NCBI RefSeq assembly: GCF_001006305.1
Contig: NZ_LBHJ01000012.1
Location: forward strand, 532,231-596,230
Source of the DNA: Silvibacterium bohemicum
GTDB taxonomy: Bacteria > Acidobacteriota > Terriglobia > Terriglobales > Acidobacteriaceae
Reading direction: 5' to 3'
DNA length: 64,000 bases
Shown here: positions 63,681-64,000 of the stretch, piece by piece
How the letters are laid out: each line of letters begins with the position of its first letter
Numbering within the stretch: position 1 is the stretch's first letter
The notes under the pieces: generated by a model
Databases searched by the model: none
What the model saw: the letters and a program-made list of their open reading frames with translations, nothing else
What the model was told of the DNA's origin: nothing
Program-made: the position numbers and the translations under genes

Positions 63681-64000
63681 TTGTTCCGACCGACTTCGAT
63701 TTCCCCCGTTGCCGCCACTCGACCAGGCCTCCTTTGGCTCGCGATCGGATTTTTTCTTTTGATGTCAGCGCCCTTGTGGGCCGCAACTGGAGGCAGTATC
63801 TCCGGCGTGGTTGCGGATCAAAGCGGCGCTCTGGTTCCGGGAGCGACGCTGAAGCTGGTCAACACTGCGCAGCAAACGACCTATCAGGCGCTCTCTGACA
63901 AGCAAGGCCTCTACTCTTTCCCCAATCTTCCGGTCGGCCACTACGATCTCACTATTGAAGCCAATGGCTTCACGCCGCAGCGCAAAACAAATCTGACAGT
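63681..64000 (+). CDS. TonB-dependent receptor, N-terminal fragment
   Basis: The first about 106 residues of a receptor cut by the right edge. A signal peptide (L-L-W-L-A-I-G-F-F-L-L-M-S-A-P-L-W-A-A) is followed by a carboxypeptidase-regulatory-like domain (S-G-V-V-A-D-Q-S-G-A-L-V-P-G-A and F-P-N-L-P-V-G-H-Y-D-L-T-I). The TTG at 63681 has GAGG five bases upstream. GTG starts at 63588 or 63603 are possible and would add a non-conserved leader. The cobalamin riboswitch upstream suggests corrinoid uptake, although the Oar-like architecture differs from classical BtuB. Confidence 0.8.
   Translation, partial: MFRPTSISPVAATRPGLLWLAIGFFLLMSAPLWAATGGSISGVVADQSGALVPGATLKLVNTAQQTTYQALSDKQGLYSFPNLPVGHYDLTIEANGFTPQRKTNLT

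Overview
The window looks like chromosomal DNA of an Acidobacteriota bacterium, most likely class Terriglobia. Supporting signs are four very large TonB-dependent receptors with an N-terminal carboxypeptidase-regulatory-like domain (Oar type), FG-GAP/ASPIC-UnbV proteins, a giant NHL/choice-of-anchor-D surface protein, a winged-helix/TPR regulator, frequent GTG/TTG starts and moderately high GC. No rRNA, tRNA, CRISPR array or intact insertion sequence was recognised. The taxonomic call is inferred from gene content only.

Layout. 0-5.6 kb: a divergent zinc alcohol dehydrogenase (cut by the left edge) and aldo/keto reductase, a secreted mono-haem protein with an upstream small protein, and an acyltransferase. 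5.6-15.8 kb: a five-gene minus-strand operon (ASPIC/UnbV FG-GAP protein, pentahaem cytochrome fused to TPRs, small secreted protein, membrane-anchored CuA-type cupredoxin, TPR lipoprotein), with a close paralogue of the first protein transcribed divergently. 15.8-23.7 kb: two AhpD-like proteins around a core methionine synthase, a TonB receptor, two FixJ/CheY-like response regulators and a cytidylate-kinase-like protein. 23.7-33.8 kb: two head-to-head tripartite efflux operons (TolC-EmrA-EmrB type and TolC-YtcA-MdtN-MdtO type). 34-36.4 kb: small membrane protein plus ECF sigma factor, then SDR plus RidA. 36.4-46.5 kb: a CadC-like winged-helix/TPR regulator divergent from a surface-protein cluster. 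46.7-58.5 kb: two TonB receptors, a GNAT acetyltransferase, a KdpD/KdpE-like pair and an atypical response regulator. 58.6-64 kb: a small hypothetical gene, class I ribonucleotide reductase (nrdAB) and the start of a TonB receptor. Two divergent cobalamin riboswitches separate nrdAB from that receptor.

How parts work together. The same palindrome, GTATCGATCGATAC or a one-base variant, occurs before both efflux operons, before the small-protein/sigma-factor pair and before the SDR-RidA pair. This suggests one repressor (TetR-like by operator shape, not encoded here) controls an efflux and stress regulon. The 5.6-12.8 kb operon reads as an uncharacterised extracytoplasmic electron-transfer system and is the best candidate for something undescribed. 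At the right end, cobalamin probably switches off both the oxygen-dependent ribonucleotide reductase and a TonB receptor that may import corrinoids.
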